NCBI GenBank assembly: GCA_016709545.1
Contig: JADJMO010000013.1
Span: forward strand, 1 to 64,000
From: Myxococcales bacterium
GTDB taxonomy: Bacteria; Myxococcota_A; Polyangia; Polyangiales; JADJMO01
Direction: 5' to 3'
DNA: 64,000 nt
The notes under the pieces were generated by a model. It ran no database searches. It was not told the origin of the DNA and worked only from the letters and a program-made list of their open reading frames with translations. This document shows, piece by piece, positions 33,599 to 43,515 of the stretch (positions are counted from its first letter, which is position 1; every line of letters begins with the position of its first letter). A program made the translations under genes and the position numbers.

Positions 33599-34462
33599 TT
33601 GGAGGCGCGCTGGAAGGATCGCGTAGAGGAGCCGCTCAACCGGTTCTATCGCTACCCCGTCGCGCGGCTCATGGTCCGCGGGCTCCTGCGCACGCGCGTG
33701 TCGGCCAACCAGGTCACCGCGATCCAGCCGTTCATCGCGCTGGTCGCCGCGTTCTGCCTGACCATCCCTGGCTACCGCGGCCTGCTGCTGGCCGTGCTCG
33801 TGTTCGAGCTGCGCACGGTGCTCGACTGCGCCGACGGCACCCTCGCCCGCGCGCGCGGCACGGCGAGCCCTTCGGGGCACGCCATCGACGGCATCTGCGA
33901 CTGGCTCTCCACCGTCATCCTGCACGGCGGCCTGCTCGTGCGGCTCACCCAGACCACCCTGCCCGCCACCACGTTCGGCATCTCGCTCGGCGTGCGCGCG
34001 GTGCTGTGCCTCGCGCTCCTGCAGGCCGCGCTCCGGAGCTTCGCCGCGGATCACTACCTGAACCACCTCGGCCCGATCTTCGACCGCGGACGCGACGAGA
34101 GCGAGGCCGCGCTGCGGAAGAAGATCCAGAAGGGCACGCCCGGCTTCTTCGCCGGCGCCGAGATCTTCATCGGCCGCATGGGTCACCTCGTCCTCCAGGG
34201 CAAGTGGGTGAGCGGCGACGCCGACGACGACGACCAGGCGGAGCTCCACCCGCTCCACGCCTACAAGGACGCGCCCGGGACCCGTCTGCTCGCGACCGTG
34301 TGGAGCCTCTCGAGCGGCGACGCGTACCTCTCGTGGCTGATGCTGAGCCTGGCGCTCGACGCGGCGTGGCAGGGCCAGGTGCTGTTCGCCACCGTGGGCT
34401 TCGCGCAGATCATCGTGCTCGTGCTCGTCACCGCCGCGTGGGTGAAGAGGCGCAGCGCGTAG
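33599..34462 (+). CDS. CDP-alcohol phosphatidyltransferase family membrane protein
   Basis: About 287 aa. The family signature is complete: DCADGTLAR, eight residues, then GHAIDGICD, fitting D-x2-D-G-x2-A-R-x8-G-x3-D-x3-D. These Asp residues bind the metal and the CDP-alcohol. Several membrane helices are visible (VTAIQPFIALVAAFCL, ISLGVRAVLCLALLQ, VGFAQIIVLVLVTAAWV). It makes a phosphodiester-linked phospholipid; the acceptor (glycerol phosphate, inositol or other) cannot be read. The start is taken as TTG 33599, with another TTG at 33560 in frame; neither has a strong ribosome site. Confidence 0.85.
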   Translation: MEARWKDRVEEPLNRFYRYPVARLMVRGLLRTRVSANQVTAIQPFIALVAAFCLTIPGYRGLLLAVLVFELRTVLDCADGTLARARGTASPSGHAIDGICDWLSTVILHGGLLVRLTQTTLPATTFGISLGVRAVLCLALLQAALRSFAADHYLNHLGPIFDRGRDESEAALRKKIQKGTPGFFAGAEIFIGRMGHLVLQGKWVSGDADDDDQAELHPLHAYKDAPGTRLLATVWSLSSGDAYLSWLMLSLALDAAWQGQVLFATVGFAQIIVLVLVTAAWVKRRSA

Positions 34463-34496
34463 CGTATTCTCCGGGCCCTCGTGCTATTTGTCGGCG

Positions 34497-35357
34497 ATGT
34501 CCGGGGACCCCGCGCGGCATCGTGACGACGCGTCGGCCGGCTCGCCGGGGGGCGACGCCGAGCCCCCCGTGCCGCGCACCGCGGAGCCCTCCGAGGTGCT
34601 GCGCGCCGCGGCCGACGCGACCGACCGCGGCCTCCGCGCAGCGATGGCCACGGTCCTCTCCCGCCGCGGCTCCGCGCCCTCCAGCCCGGGCCAGAAGCTC
34701 GTGCTGATCGAGGAGCAGGGCGTCCTCCACGCGATCGGCACCGTCGGCGGCGGCGCAGTCGAGCACACGGTCCTGCGCGCGCTCCGCGGGTTCCTCCGCG
34801 GTGACGCCGAGGCCAAGGTGCAGACCTTCCGCCTCGGACCCGAGCTCGGCATGTGCTGCGGCGGCCAGACCGATCTGCTGCTCGAGCCGCTCGTCGCCGC
34901 GACCCCGGCGCTGGTGGTCGGCGGAGGTCACATCGGGGCGCTCGTGGCGCCGCTGCTCGCGCAGTGCGGCTTCCGCGTCGTGCTCTGCGACGACCGCGAC
35001 GGCTTCGTCGACGAGGACGCCGTCGAGCCGCGCCTGCGACGCGTACAGGGCGACTTCCTCTTCGCCGGCAAGGACGTCCCGCGCACCGGAGCGGTGCTCG
35101 CCATGACCCACGACCACCAGCTCGACCAGCGCGTCGTCGAGTGGGCGCTGCGCGAGGGCTTCGCGTTCGTCGGCGGCGTGGGCTCGCGCGCCAAGGCCGC
35201 CCGCACCCGCGCGCGGCTCGAGCAGAAGGGCTTCTCCGAAGAGGACATGGCCCGCGTGCACATGCCCCTCGGCGTCGACATCGGTGCGCGGGCGCCCGCG
35301 GAGATCGCCGTATCGATCGTGGCGGCCATGGTCGCCTTCCGGCGGGGCCGTCCGTGA
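34497..35357 (+). CDS. xdhC: XdhC/CoxI-family molybdenum enzyme maturation factor
   Basis: 286 aa. XdhC proteins bind molybdenum cofactor and promote its sulfuration and insertion into xanthine dehydrogenase-type enzymes. The N-terminal domain has ATVLSRRGSAPSSPGQKLV, GTVGGGAVEH and LGMCCGGQTD; the C-terminal Rossmann part has ALVVGGGHIGALVAPLLAQ and ending LGVDIGARAPAEIAVSIVA. It is the first gene of the operon, ending in a GTGA overlap with the next. Confidence 0.92.
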   Translation: MSGDPARHRDDASAGSPGGDAEPPVPRTAEPSEVLRAAADATDRGLRAAMATVLSRRGSAPSSPGQKLVLIEEQGVLHAIGTVGGGAVEHTVLRALRGFLRGDAEAKVQTFRLGPELGMCCGGQTDLLLEPLVAATPALVVGGGHIGALVAPLLAQCGFRVVLCDDRDGFVDEDAVEPRLRRVQGDFLFAGKDVPRTGAVLAMTHDHQLDQRVVEWALREGFAFVGGVGSRAKAARTRARLEQKGFSEEDMARVHMPLGVDIGARAPAEIAVSIVAAMVAFRRGRP

Positions 35358-35953
35358 ACGTCGCGCTCGTGCTCGCGGCGGGGGTCGGATCGCGGGTGGG
35401 TGGGCCCAAGGCGCTCCTGCTCGTCGAAGGCCTGCCGCTGGCCGCGTTGCACGCGCAGCGCCGCCTCTCGCGCGAGGCCGAGCGGGTGGTGCTCGTCGTG
35501 CGACGCGACGTCGCCGAGTTGCTCGCGCCCCTGCTGCCCGAGCGCGTGCGGGTCGTGGTGAGCGAGGAGGACGACGCGCTCGGCCCGGCCGGGTCGCTGC
35601 GCGCCGCGCTCCGCGCCGACGCGTTCGGCGGCGACGACCACCTCCTGGTCACGCCGGTCGACGTGATGCCGGCCACCGCCCGCGTCGCGCGCACGTTGCT
35701 GGCGGGCCTCGAAGGCCACGACGCCGCGCGCCCCGAGCGCGGTCACCCGATCGCGCTCCGCGGCCGCGTGCTCGACGCCGGCTTCCTCGCGCGTCCCGAG
35801 CCGCTCCGCGCGGTGCTCGCCCGCCTCGGCGAACGCTGCGCGACGGCCCAGGGCCTCGTCGGCGAGCGCGACCTCGACACCGTCGAAGACGTGGTGCGCC
35901 TGACCGGCTCTCCGCCGACCTTCTTCTCCCCTCGCAGCGAAGGAACCGCATGA
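35354..35953 (+). CDS. mocA: MocA/MobA-like molybdenum cofactor nucleotidyltransferase
   Basis: 199 aa from GTG at 35354. NVALVLAAGVGSRVGGPKAL is the nucleotide-binding signature of MobA-like NTP transferases, and LLVTPVDVMPATARV carries the metal-binding Asp. Between xdhC and the large subunit it most likely makes the cytosine dinucleotide form of the cofactor; MCD versus MGD is inferred from context, since xanthine dehydrogenase-family enzymes usually use MPT or MCD. Both ends overlap neighbours (GTGA, ATGA). Confidence 0.82.
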   Translation: MNVALVLAAGVGSRVGGPKALLLVEGLPLAALHAQRRLSREAERVVLVVRRDVAELLAPLLPERVRVVVSEEDDALGPAGSLRAALRADAFGGDDHLLVTPVDVMPATARVARTLLAGLEGHDAARPERGHPIALRGRVLDAGFLARPEPLRAVLARLGERCATAQGLVGERDLDTVEDVVRLTGSPPTFFSPRSEGTA

Positions 35954-38196
35954 TCATCGGACGCAGCGTCCCGCGCATCGACGGCCACGCCAAGGTCACC
36001 GGCAAGGCCGTCTACGTCGACGACCTCCCGCCCCGCCCGGGCGAGCTGTGGGGGGTCACCGTGCGCTCGCCGGTCGCCCACGGCACCCTCCGCGGCATCG
36101 AGCTCGATCCGGCGTTCGACTGGTCCGACGTCACCGTCGTCACCGCCGAAGATCTCGTCGCGATGGGCGTCGAGAACCTCGTGGCGCTGATCGAAGAGGA
36201 CCAGCCGATCCTCGCCACCGGGGTCGTGCGCCACGTGTACGAGCCCGTGGCGCTCGTGGCCTGTGCCGACCGCGACAAGGCCGAGCGCGCGCGCGCCGCA
36301 GTGAAGCTCTTGATCGACCCGCTGCCCGCGGTGCTGTCCCTGGACGAGGGCACCGTGGTGCAGAAGAAGTACCGCATCGATCGCGCCGACGTCGACGCGG
36401 CGCTCGCGGCGAGCGAGGTCGTGATCGAGGGCACCTACCGCGTGCACCACCAGGAGCAGCTCTACATCGAGCCGCAGGGCGTGGTCGCGAGCTGGCACGA
36501 GGGAGAGACCCCGGTCGTCCACGTGGCCGGGTCGCTCCAGTGTCCGTACTACGTGCACAAGGCGCTCAAGAAGGCCTTCCACCTCGTGGACGACGCCGCG
36601 GCCCGCGTCGAGCAGACGGTCACCGGCGGCGGCTTCGGCGGCAAGGAGGAGTACCCCTCCATGATCGGCCTGCACGCGGCGCTGCTCGCGCGCAAGTCGG
36701 GCCGGCCGGTGCGCCTGATCTACGGCCGCAAGGAGGACATCGAGGCGACCACCAAGCGCCACCCCGCCGTGTGCAAGGTGACCCTCGGGTGCAAGCGCGA
36801 CGGCACGTTCGAGGCCATCAAGGTCGACGTCGTGATGGACGGCGGCGCGTACGTGACCCTCACGCCGGTGGTGCTCTCGCGCGGCACCCTGCACGCGTGC
36901 GGCGCCTACCGCTTCGCCCACCACCGGGTCGAGTCGCGCGCGGTCGCCACGAACACGCCGCCGAACGGCGCGTTCCGCGGGTTCGGCGCGCCGCAGACCA
37001 TCTGGGCCGTCGAGCGCCACGTCGACGCGGTGGCCCGCGCGCTCGGCCGCTCGCCGATTGACCTCCGCCGCCAGAACCTCCTGCAGAAGGGCGATCTCAC
37101 CTCCACCGGCCAGGTGCTCGACGTCTCGGTCGGTGGCCAGGAGTGCCTCGACGCCGCGACCAAGGCCGCCGATTTCGACCGGCGCGCCAGGGACCTCGAG
37201 GCCTGGAACGCCGCCGAAGCCGCCGCCGGACGCCGCAAGCGCCGCGGCCTCGGCATCTCCACGTTCATGCACGGCGCCGGCTTCACCGGTTCCGGCGAGC
37301 ACCGCCTCAAGGGCAAGGTGCAGGTCGACCTCGAGCGCGGCGGCCGACTGCGCGTGCGCAGCGCGTCGACCGACATCGGTCAGGGCACCGAGACCATCTT
37401 CCAGCAGATCGCCGCCGAGGCTGCCGACCTCGCGTTCGAGGACGTGTCGTTCGAGAACCCCGACACGAGCAAGGTGCCGGACAGCGGGCCGACCGTCGCC
37501 TCGCGCACGGTCATGGTGGTGGGCTCGATCGTCCAGAAGGCCGCGGCCGCCGTCGCGAGCCACGTGCGCGCGAAGGCGGCGCCCGGCGAGTCGTTCGCCA
37601 CCGCCGGCGACCGGCTGCTCGCCGCGGGCGACGCCGAGACCAAGTGCCTCGTGCAGTACGTGCCGCCGCAGTCGCGCGCCTTCGACGACGCGACCTACCA
37701 GGGCGACGCCTACCCCTGCTACTCGTGGGCGTGCGACGTGGCCGAGGTGGAGGTCGACCTCGACACCTTCGAGACGCGCGTGCTCCGCCTGTTCACCGCG
37801 CACGACGTCGGCAAGGCCATCAACCCCGTGCTCTGCGCCGGCCAGGTCGAGGGCGGCACGCTGCAGGCGATCGGCTGGGCCATCCACGAGGCCATCGTGT
37901 GGCGCAAGGACGGATCGATCGCCAACGCCCGCATGACCAACTACATCGTGCCGACCTCGGTCGACGCGCCGGAGTTCCACACGACGCTCGTCGAGGTGCC
38001 GTATCCGAACGGCCCCGGTGGCGCGAAGGGCGTCGGCGAGCTGCCCATGGACGGGGGCGCCCCCGCCGTGGCCAACGCGATCGAGCACGCGCTCTCCGCC
38101 GACCTGCGGTGGGGCGCGGGCGTGCTCCTGCCCGATCTGCCGCTGTTGCCCGAGAACGTGTTCGAGCGCGCGCGTCGCGCGGAGGTGGTGTCGTGA
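35950..38196 (+). CDS. xdhB: Xanthine dehydrogenase-type molybdopterin-binding large subunit
   Basis: 748 aa. Moco-binding subunit of a molybdenum hydroxylase. Motifs: GHAKVTGKAVYVDDLPP at the N-terminus, VTGGGFGGKEEYPSMI near 230, PPNGAFRGFGAPQTIWAVE near 345, STDIGQGTETIFQQIA near 480, and GGAKGVGELPMDGG near 700 with the Glu that acts as base in this family. It lacks the AYRGAGR-type CO dehydrogenase active-site loop, so a purine or other N-heterocycle/aldehyde substrate is likelier than CO. Coupled to the neighbours by 4-bp overlaps. Confidence 0.93.
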   Translation: MIIGRSVPRIDGHAKVTGKAVYVDDLPPRPGELWGVTVRSPVAHGTLRGIELDPAFDWSDVTVVTAEDLVAMGVENLVALIEEDQPILATGVVRHVYEPVALVACADRDKAERARAAVKLLIDPLPAVLSLDEGTVVQKKYRIDRADVDAALAASEVVIEGTYRVHHQEQLYIEPQGVVASWHEGETPVVHVAGSLQCPYYVHKALKKAFHLVDDAAARVEQTVTGGGFGGKEEYPSMIGLHAALLARKSGRPVRLIYGRKEDIEATTKRHPAVCKVTLGCKRDGTFEAIKVDVVMDGGAYVTLTPVVLSRGTLHACGAYRFAHHRVESRAVATNTPPNGAFRGFGAPQTIWAVERHVDAVARALGRSPIDLRRQNLLQKGDLTSTGQVLDVSVGGQECLDAATKAADFDRRARDLEAWNAAEAAAGRRKRRGLGISTFMHGAGFTGSGEHRLKGKVQVDLERGGRLRVRSASTDIGQGTETIFQQIAAEAADLAFEDVSFENPDTSKVPDSGPTVASRTVMVVGSIVQKAAAAVASHVRAKAAPGESFATAGDRLLAAGDAETKCLVQYVPPQSRAFDDATYQGDAYPCYSWACDVAEVEVDLDTFETRVLRLFTAHDVGKAINPVLCAGQVEGGTLQAIGWAIHEAIVWRKDGSIANARMTNYIVPTSVDAPEFHTTLVEVPYPNGPGGAKGVGELPMDGGAPAVANAIEHALSADLRWGAGVLLPDLPLLPENVFERARRAEVVS

Positions 38197-38657
38197 AGCT
38201 GCAAGTGAACGGTGTGATGCACGAGGTCGAGGCCTCGCCCACGGCGCGCCTCCTCGACGTCCTGCGCGGCCCGCTCGGGCTCACGGGCACCAAGGAGGGC
38301 TGCGGCGAGGGCGAGTGTGGCTCGTGCACGATCCTGCTCGACGGCCTGCCCGTGAACGCGTGCCTCGTCCTCGCCGGCCAGGCCGAGGGCGCCGAGATCC
38401 TCACCGTCGAGGGCCTCGCCGCCGGGCAACTCGCGCCCCTGCAGCAGTGCTTCGTCGACGACGGCGGCGCGCAGTGCGGGATCTGCACCCCGGGCATGCT
38501 GATCGCGGCCGAGGCGCTCCTGCGGCGCAACAAGGCGCCGGACGACGCCGAGATCCGCGAGGCCATCGCGGGCAACATCTGCCGTTGCACCGGCTACCAG
38601 CGCATCGTCGACGCGATCAAGCACGCGGCGGTGGTGCGCGCCGGGGGGGCCTCGTGA
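38193..38657 (+). CDS. xdhC2: Molybdenum hydroxylase 2Fe-2S subunit
   Basis: 154 aa from GTG. Plant-type ferredoxin domain with GTKEGCGEGECGSCTILLDG (Cys x4 Cys x2 Cys) and a later Cys in VNACLV. The C-terminal helical domain carries the second 2Fe-2S cluster, QCGICTPGM and NICRCTGYQRI. It carries electrons from the Mo centre to the FAD subunit. The symbol is a placeholder for the small iron-sulfur subunit and is not the XdhC chaperone. Overlaps both neighbours (GTGA). Confidence 0.93.
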   Translation: MKLQVNGVMHEVEASPTARLLDVLRGPLGLTGTKEGCGEGECGSCTILLDGLPVNACLVLAGQAEGAEILTVEGLAAGQLAPLQQCFVDDGGAQCGICTPGMLIAAEALLRRNKAPDDAEIREAIAGNICRCTGYQRIVDAIKHAAVVRAGGAS

Positions 38658-39535
38658 GCGCGCTCGGCGAGAGCTTCTTCCGCCCCCGCGACCTCGGCGA
38701 GGCCTGCGCGCGGGTCGCCGATCTCGTGACGCGTGGCGTGCCCCACCACGTGATCGCGGGCGGCACCGACCTCGTCGTCGAGTCTCATCTGCGGCCGCCG
38801 TCGACCGTGGCTCCGCCCGCCACCACGCTGGTGGACGTGTCGCGAGTGCCGGAGCTCGTGGAGTTCGCCGTACGCGGGGACACGATCCGGCTCGGCGGTG
38901 GCGTCACCTTCCTCACCGTGCGCCGCGCCCCGGCGCTCGCGCCCCTCCGGGTCCTCGTGGAGGCCGGCAAGGACGTGGGGGCCATCCAGATCCAGGCCCG
39001 CGGCACGCTCGCCGGCAACGTCGTCACCGCCTCGCCAGCGGGCGACGGCGTGGCGGCGCTGATGGCGCTCGAGGCCGTGGTGGGGCTGCGCTCGGTGCGC
39101 GGCGAGCGCGCGGTGCCGCTGCGCGACTACTACCAGGGCTACAAGAAGACGGTGCGCGCCGCCGACGAGCTGGTCGCGTGGCTCGACGTGCGGGTGCCCG
39201 CGGCCGACGCGTTCCAGAGCTGGCGCAAGGTCGGCACCCGGCTCGCGCAGGCGATCAGCAAGGTGGCCCTCGCCGCCGTGGTCGAGCGCGACGGCGAGAC
39301 GATCCGACGCGCGCGCTTCGGCATGGCTTCGGTCGCGCCGACCACCTCGCCGCTCGCGCACGTGGAGCGGTTCCTCGAGGGGCGCGCCGCGCGGGGCCTC
39401 GACCTCGCCGGGCTCGACGCGGCGGTGGACGCCGACGTGAGCCCGATCGACGACGTGCGCTCCACGGCAGAGTACCGCCGCCACGTGGCGCGCGCGCTGG
39501 TCCGCGAGGTCGCGCGGGGTCTCGCTCCGAAATAG
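38654..39535 (+). CDS. xdhA: Molybdenum hydroxylase FAD-binding subunit
   Basis: 293 aa from GTG. FAD-binding motifs of the CoxM/XdhA family: VIAGGTDLVVESHLR near 36 and QARGTLAGNVVTASPAGDG near 120. A C-terminal CO_deh_flav_C part follows (WRKVGTRLAQAISKVALAAV). It passes electrons to NAD or another acceptor. It completes the operon; 83 bp later a separate gene begins with its own ribosome site. Confidence 0.92.
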   Translation: MSALGESFFRPRDLGEACARVADLVTRGVPHHVIAGGTDLVVESHLRPPSTVAPPATTLVDVSRVPELVEFAVRGDTIRLGGGVTFLTVRRAPALAPLRVLVEAGKDVGAIQIQARGTLAGNVVTASPAGDGVAALMALEAVVGLRSVRGERAVPLRDYYQGYKKTVRAADELVAWLDVRVPAADAFQSWRKVGTRLAQAISKVALAAVVERDGETIRRARFGMASVAPTTSPLAHVERFLEGRAARGLDLAGLDAAVDADVSPIDDVRSTAEYRRHVARALVREVARGLAPK

Positions 39536-39618
39536 ACGACGGGGCGGCCTCAAGGTCGCGCGCGGGGGTCCGTTCTCTCGATCGGGTGCCATCGTGCCCC
39601 TCGTTCGAGGAGGACCCC

Positions 39619-40245
39619 ATGAGACTGTGGATGTTCGGTCTGACGTGCGCACTCGCCCTCGGTGCGACGACGGTGCGCGCCCGGACGACGCTGGACGGTC
39701 CGCCCATCGACGCGAGCTCCTCCAAGGCGAAGGAGCACTTCCGGCTCGGCGTGATCGGCAGCGTCGGCTTCCCGCGACCGCTCTCGGTCGAGGCCCTGTT
39801 CAAGGTCGAGCGGGCCGTGGCGCTGGGCGTCGAGTTCGGCACGCTGCCCGCGACCCGCGTGCTCGGGATGGACCTGCGCTACCAGTCGGTCGCGGCCGAC
39901 GTGCGGATCTTCCCTCTGCAGAGCTCGTTCTACCTCGGGTTGCGGATCGGGCGCCAACGCATCGAGGGCGGCACCACGGTCACCCTCGGCTCGTTCGCCC
40001 CCACGACCTACACCCTCGCCACCGAGACGTTCTTCATCAACCCGCGGATCGGCTTCCTCTACACGAGCTCGAGCGGCCTGACCGCCGGCATCGAGGCCGG
40101 GGTGCAGTTCGTCTCGAACCACCGCACCACCTCGAACCTGCCGAGCGGCGTGCAGGTGCCCGAGCCGCTCGCGAGCGTGATGGACACCCTCGGCACCAAG
40201 ACCATCCCGACCCTCTCGCTGCTGCAGCTCGGTCTCCTGTTCTAG
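39619..40245 (+). CDS. Predicted outer-membrane beta-barrel-like protein
   Basis: 208 aa, with GAGGAGG seven bases before the ATG. A signal peptide (MRLWMFGLTCALALGATTVRA) is followed by alternating hydrophobic and polar strands (FRLGVIGSVGFPRPLSVE, VALGVEFGTLP, FYLGLRIGRQRIEGGTT, GLTAGIEAGVQFVSN) and ends in LSLLQLGLLF, with a terminal Phe as in outer-membrane barrels. No family was assigned. Convergent with the membrane protein at 40258. Confidence 0.7.
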   Translation: MRLWMFGLTCALALGATTVRARTTLDGPPIDASSSKAKEHFRLGVIGSVGFPRPLSVEALFKVERAVALGVEFGTLPATRVLGMDLRYQSVAADVRIFPLQSSFYLGLRIGRQRIEGGTTVTLGSFAPTTYTLATETFFINPRIGFLYTSSSGLTAGIEAGVQFVSNHRTTSNLPSGVQVPEPLASVMDTLGTKTIPTLSLLQLGLLF

Positions 40246-40257
40246 TCGAGCGAGAAC

Positions 40258-41968
40258 CTAGTCCAGGGAGAACAGGGGCTGCGCGGCGAGCTCGCTCGAC
40301 GCGCCGATCGGCGGCGGCGTCCACCGCACGTAGCGAATCCCCTGCCAGGCGACGAAGCCGCGTGACACCGCGTCGACGTCGTCGGCGAACGTGAACGTCA
40401 CCGCGTCGGGTCGACCCTCGATCGTCGAGCGCACCTTGACGACGACGTCGGGCAGCACGATGCGTTCACCAACGAGGAAACGCCGCTCGGGGTCGGTCGC
40501 GAGCATCTCGAGCGGGCCGCCGAAGAGGGCGCCGTCGGTCCGGAGTTCCAGCGTCCGCGCGTCGATCCGGCGGATGCATGCCGATGCCGAGCCAGCCGAA
40601 GATCCTGGGTGAGGGCACCCCCGCCCGTGAGCGGTGCACGGGGGCGTAGGCCGTGAGGAACCCCGGACCGTTGACGACGTAGAGCGCGGGACGGCGCGCG
40701 AGGTCGTCGGGGATCGAGTCCGAGAGGCCGTGCAGGCGGTGCTCGAGGAGCGCGAACTGCATGGCCGTGACCAGGAACAGCACCGGGCCGAGCAAGAGGC
40801 GACCCCCGAGCACCCACGTCGCCCACGCGCGCAGACTCCCGCGGAGCTCTCCCTCGAGGAGCCGCGTCACGAGCCGCGCCTGCAGGCAGACGAGCATCAC
40901 CCCGGGGATCGTGAGCAGGCGTCCGCTCGGGAACGTGGCGCACCCCGGCAGCACCGAGAGCACGGCGGCCGCGAGGAAGAAGCGATCGAGGCGGTCGGTC
41001 AGCGCGCGGACGGCGAACGCGAGCGCGACGCACGCGAGCACCACCATCGCGACGCGCGGACCCAACCCGACCGCCGGCCAGGCGTCGGGGAGCGGGGCGC
41101 CCAGCTCGCCGCCGAGGAGCAGCGGCAGGTGCACGACGGCCCCCCGCGCGAACCGGACGGGATTGGCGAGCGGGTCGGCGTAGCCGGAAGAGTGCCGCAC
41201 ACCACCCCCGAGCACGCGGTAGAACACGGCCCAGCCGACGAACACGACGCCGTACGGCACGAGGAAGCGCAAGGGACGCGGGCGCGGATCGACGAACCAG
41301 GCGTGGGCCACGAGCACGCCGAGCGCCGCGAGGGCGGACTCTCCCCCGAGCAGCGCGAACGCGAACAAGAGCGGCCCGTGGAGCGCCGATCCCTCCCTCT
41401 TCGAGGCCCGATCGTGGAGCAGGATCGCGCCCAGCGCGAGGGTGCCAGCGACCAGCGAGTTGCGCTGCGCGATCCACCCGACCGTCACCCCGCGCGCGCA
41501 GGAGACGGCGTAGAACAGCGCAGCCAGGCCGCGCGCGGTGCCCGACAGGAAGCGGGCGATCAGCGCGCTCGCCACGGCGAGCAGCGCGGCGAACCACAGG
41601 ATCGAGTGCAGGTGCATGGCCCACGGCGCGCCAGGGAACAGGCGGTGATCGAGCGCGTGGGTCAGCGACGAGAGCGGGCGGACGAAGGCGACGCGCACGT
41701 CGAGGTCGGTCCACCAGGCGACCACGCCTCGGTCCATCAGCGCCTGGTTGTGGACGGGCGAGCCGTCGAAGAAGCGGAACACGTCCCACGCGCGGAGCCG
41801 GAACTCGGGCCAGGCCGGGTGACCACGCAGGGCGATGGCGTGCCAGTGATCGTCGACCTGGAACCCACCGACGAGCGTCGGCAGCGAGAGCGCGACGCCG
41901 GCCAGCACCGCCCAGCGCGACGCGCGCGGATCCGCGCCGAGTCGCTGCAGCGCGCCGCGCACGCTCAC
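40258..41968 (-). CDS. Polytopic membrane protein, possible glycosyltransferase C family, one frameshift
   Basis: About 568 codons from GTG at 41968, which overlaps the amidase stop (GTGA). Roughly ten hydrophobic helices (AVLAGVALSLPTLVGGF, LHSILWFAALLAVASALIA, GRLLLGPVLFLVTAMQFALL). An early loop QVDDHWHAIALRGHP with an Asp pair recalls the first luminal loop of GT-C lipid-sugar transferases. Near 40577 the frame shifts to IRRIDARTLELRTDGALFGG, and a soluble C-terminal tail continues to 40258. Function unknown; GT-C membership is a weak inference. Confidence 0.6.
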
Positions 41969-43515
41969 ACGGGGGTTCTCGGCCAGCCCTCGTCGTCGCG
42001 GACCGAGCGCTCGACGGCCTTCATCACCGCGAGCGCGAGGTCTTCGCGCCACGGGCGGGTGACGATCTGGACGCCGACGGGCAGCCCGGTGCTGGCCGCG
42101 TCCACCTCGGCGGCGCGCTTCTCGAAGCGCCCGCTCGCGCCCTCGCGGCGGGCCTCCTCGGCGCGCACGCGCGTGACCGGGACGATGCCTGCCGGGAACT
42201 GCAGGACGTTCCACAACATGCAGTGCGACCCGGCGAGGGCGAACTCCTTGCCCGCGAGGTGCGGCAGCGCGGGGGTGGCGAACGGCGGGCAGAGGATGGC
42301 GTCGATCGAGGCGGCGTTCATGGCCGCGAGGACCTCGAAGCGATACGCACGGAGCGCGGCGGTGAGACCCCAGAACGCCTCGGCGCTCTTCGGCCCGGCG
42401 ACGTCCAGCAGGCGCGCCGCCTGCTCCTCGCCGAACGCCCGCGCGACCTTCGAGAGACCGGCCCGGACCTGCGCGGGGAGCCGGTTGAGGCGCATGAGCC
42501 CGGTGAGGATCGGGTCGACCTCTCCACCCTCGAGCCCCTTGCGGATGATCTCGCTGCCATCGGCGCTCATCGCCGCGAAGTACAGGAAGATGTGCTCGGC
42601 GATGCGTGGGGGCGTGAACGGCACGACCCGCGCGCCGTGCTCGTCGAGGGCGCGGCGGGCCCGCTCGACGCCGCGCGCGACGGCGGTCGAGGTGCGCACG
42701 AGGCCGTCCTCGACGTAGTAGCCCACGCGCAGGCCGGCGAGGTCGATGCCGGTCGGGTCGGGCGCGGGGAGCGGCGGCACACGCGGATCGTCCTCGCTCA
42801 TGCGCTCGTAGTCGACGCCACGGAACAGGAGGGCGACGTCGTCGACCGAGCGCGCCATGGGGCCGATCTGTCCACGAATGGCCTCCTGGCCGGCGAGCGC
42901 CGTGTTGGAGCCACGGTTGCTCCAGCGGTCGAGGGTGGGCTTGAAGCCGACGATGCCGGTGAAGTGGGCGGGACACCGGATGCTGCCCCCGATGTCCGTC
43001 CCGACGCCGAGAGGGGAGAGGCCCGCGGCCAGCGCGGCCGCCTCGCCCCCGGACGACCCCCCGGGCGTGTGCGCGAGGCTGAACGGGTTGTTGCACTGGC
43101 CGAAGAGCGGGTTGTGACTCTCGTGCGACATCAGGTACTGCGCGACGTTGGTGCGCCCGAGGAGGATCGCGCCCGCCTCGCGCAGGGCCTTGACCATCCC
43201 GCCATCGCTCGCGGCGCGGTGCGAGAGCCGCGAGGGCACGCCCATGGTGGAGGCGCGCCCCGCCATGTCCACCGACTCCTTCACGGTGACGGGCAGCCCG
43301 TGGAGCAGCGAGCGGGGGCGGTCTCGCCGGCGGTCCTCGTCGGCGCGACGTGCCTCCTCGAGGGCGTCGTCGTGGAACACCGTGGTGAAGGCGCGCAGCG
43401 TGCGGTCCCGCTGGTCGATGCGGTCGAGGTGGGCCCGCACGAGCTCCACCGAGGTCACCTGTCCGGCGTCGAGGAGGGCCCGCATCTCGGTCGCGGCGAT
43501 CGTGGTGAGATCCAT
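41965..43515 (-). CDS. Amidase signature family hydrolase
   Basis: 516 aa from the ATG at 43515 (MDLTTIAATEMRALLDAGQV). The Ser-cisSer-Lys triad is visible: Lys in GLPVTVKESVDMAG, cis-Ser and nucleophile Ser in TPGGSSGGEAAALAAGL and GVGTDIGGSIRCPAHF. It hydrolyses an amide; the fatty acid amide hydrolase-like layout (FGQCNNPFSLAHTPGG) suggests small-molecule amides and not Glu-tRNA, and no gatB/gatC is near. It is co-transcribed with the membrane protein by a 4-bp overlap. Confidence 0.9.
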   Translation of the reverse strand: MDLTTIAATEMRALLDAGQVTSVELVRAHLDRIDQRDRTLRAFTTVFHDDALEEARRADEDRRRDRPRSLLHGLPVTVKESVDMAGRASTMGVPSRLSHRAASDGGMVKALREAGAILLGRTNVAQYLMSHESHNPLFGQCNNPFSLAHTPGGSSGGEAAALAAGLSPLGVGTDIGGSIRCPAHFTGIVGFKPTLDRWSNRGSNTALAGQEAIRGQIGPMARSVDDVALLFRGVDYERMSEDDPRVPPLPAPDPTGIDLAGLRVGYYVEDGLVRTSTAVARGVERARRALDEHGARVVPFTPPRIAEHIFLYFAAMSADGSEIIRKGLEGGEVDPILTGLMRLNRLPAQVRAGLSKVARAFGEEQAARLLDVAGPKSAEAFWGLTAALRAYRFEVLAAMNAASIDAILCPPFATPALPHLAGKEFALAGSHCMLWNVLQFPAGIVPVTRVRAEEARREGASGRFEKRAAEVDAASTGLPVGVQIVTRPWREDLALAVMKAVERSVRDDEGWPRTPV

